Below, in pieces: positions 63,678 through 64,000 of a stretch of 64,000 bases of DNA. The notes beneath the pieces were generated by a model. That model worked only from the letters and a program-made list of their open reading frames with translations, had not been told where the DNA came from and ran no database searches. Origin of the DNA: Capra hircus (taxonomy: Eukaryota > Chordata > Mammalia > Artiodactyla > Bovidae); the NCBI RefSeq assembly GCF_001704415.2, contig NC_030823.1, forward strand, positions 71,920,458 through 71,984,457. Direction: 5' to 3'. Position 1 is the stretch's first letter; every line of letters begins with the position of its first letter. The position numbers and the translations under genes are program-made.

Positions 63678-64000
63678 AATTATGGTTTTGACTCTTTGAA
63701 GCTCATTAATATTATAAAACCTTGAATAGGTATACTTCACAAGAAGGTTTCTACTTAATTTAATTTTTTATTTAATGGAGAATACCATTTTCTCCACTAC
63801 TGCACCAGATCATTTTTTAAAGCTACAAATGGTCATTATTGCATTAGTAAGTTCAGAATATTGAATTTAATATTTCACTAAAATCCTCTATCTTTTGATG
63901 ACTCATACTATTACTGTGAATATCAATTCTAATAACAGCCCTAAAATGTGAAAATAGGAAACTGAACTGAATACACATATGGATCATAGGAGTTTGTTTT

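Larger units (their letters stand above)
58601..64000 (-). other. SYT14: SYT14 5' intron upstream of the 48-nt exon
   Basis: AT-rich intron leading to the first exon, which should lie beyond 64000. It has a Bov-tA tail (60846), L1 3'UTR sequence (61045-61900), a TG-rich tract (62515-62590), a BovB 3' end (62886) and a GTT run (63661). Nothing recognised in 58610-60840 and 61910-62500. There is no CpG island or first exon within it. Confidence 0.7.

Noticed and set aside
1..64000. CRISPR array, operon, phage or bacterial system
   Set aside because: No regularly spaced repeats and no closely packed genes; all repeats are eukaryotic retroelements or simple sequence.
58601..64000. SYT14 first exon with the usual MAIE start
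   Set aside because: No matching ATG/donor and no CpG-rich segment found; it must lie beyond the window.

Overview
This is nuclear DNA from a ruminant, almost certainly a bovid. It is AT-rich, intron-dominated and crowded with ruminant-specific retroelements: BovB (RTE) LINEs, Bov-tA and BOV-A2 SINEs, CHR-type tRNA-derived SINEs and a bovine-type L1 3' end. These overlie older mammalian MIR, L2, L1 and DNA-transposon remnants. No prokaryotic operon, CRISPR array or organellar gene is present.

The only host gene I can support is SYT14 (synaptotagmin-14), read on the minus strand. The window holds its middle-5' part: a 48-nt exon (58600-58553), the transmembrane exon (13907-13743) and the exon encoding the acidic linker after the membrane (7074-6859). 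All three begin and end in phase 1, have GT/AG borders and translate to the protein as I know it. The exon with the usual start lies beyond 64000, and the exons for the C2 domains lie before position 1. Between the transmembrane exon and the linker exon is a long one-exon reading frame (11618-10688). It opens with a strong Kozak ATG, has an in-frame stop just upstream, and ends at a phase-1 donor that joins the linker exon in frame. It is best read as an alternative first coding exon whose product lacks the transmembrane segment.

The plus strand carries one recognisable retrocopy: a dead CDK1 processed pseudogene (from about 46639), with 5'UTR, degraded reading frame, long 3'UTR and A-tail. 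A Bov-tA SINE and a 5'-truncated BovB inserted into it later.

The rest is intron. From left to right: 1-6858, MIR, L2 and a BovB tail; 7075-13742, the small introns around the alternative exon; 13908-58552, a 44.6-kb intron with nearly all the transposon nests, including SINE/L1/SINE at 23.8-25.0 kb, an L1 interrupted by an inverted-repeat element at 32.7-35.0 kb, L1/BovB/Tigger-like at 39.4-40.3 kb, BovB copies at 43.7-45.6 kb, and the CDK1 retrocopy at 46.6-49.7 kb; 58601-64000, further 5' intron with L1 and BovB pieces.

I found no undescribed biological system. The points most worth a second look are the alternative SYT14 start exon, the datable nested insertions, a dimeric Bov-tA form with the same junction in two copies, and an unassigned GC-rich patch at 35.1-35.45 kb.
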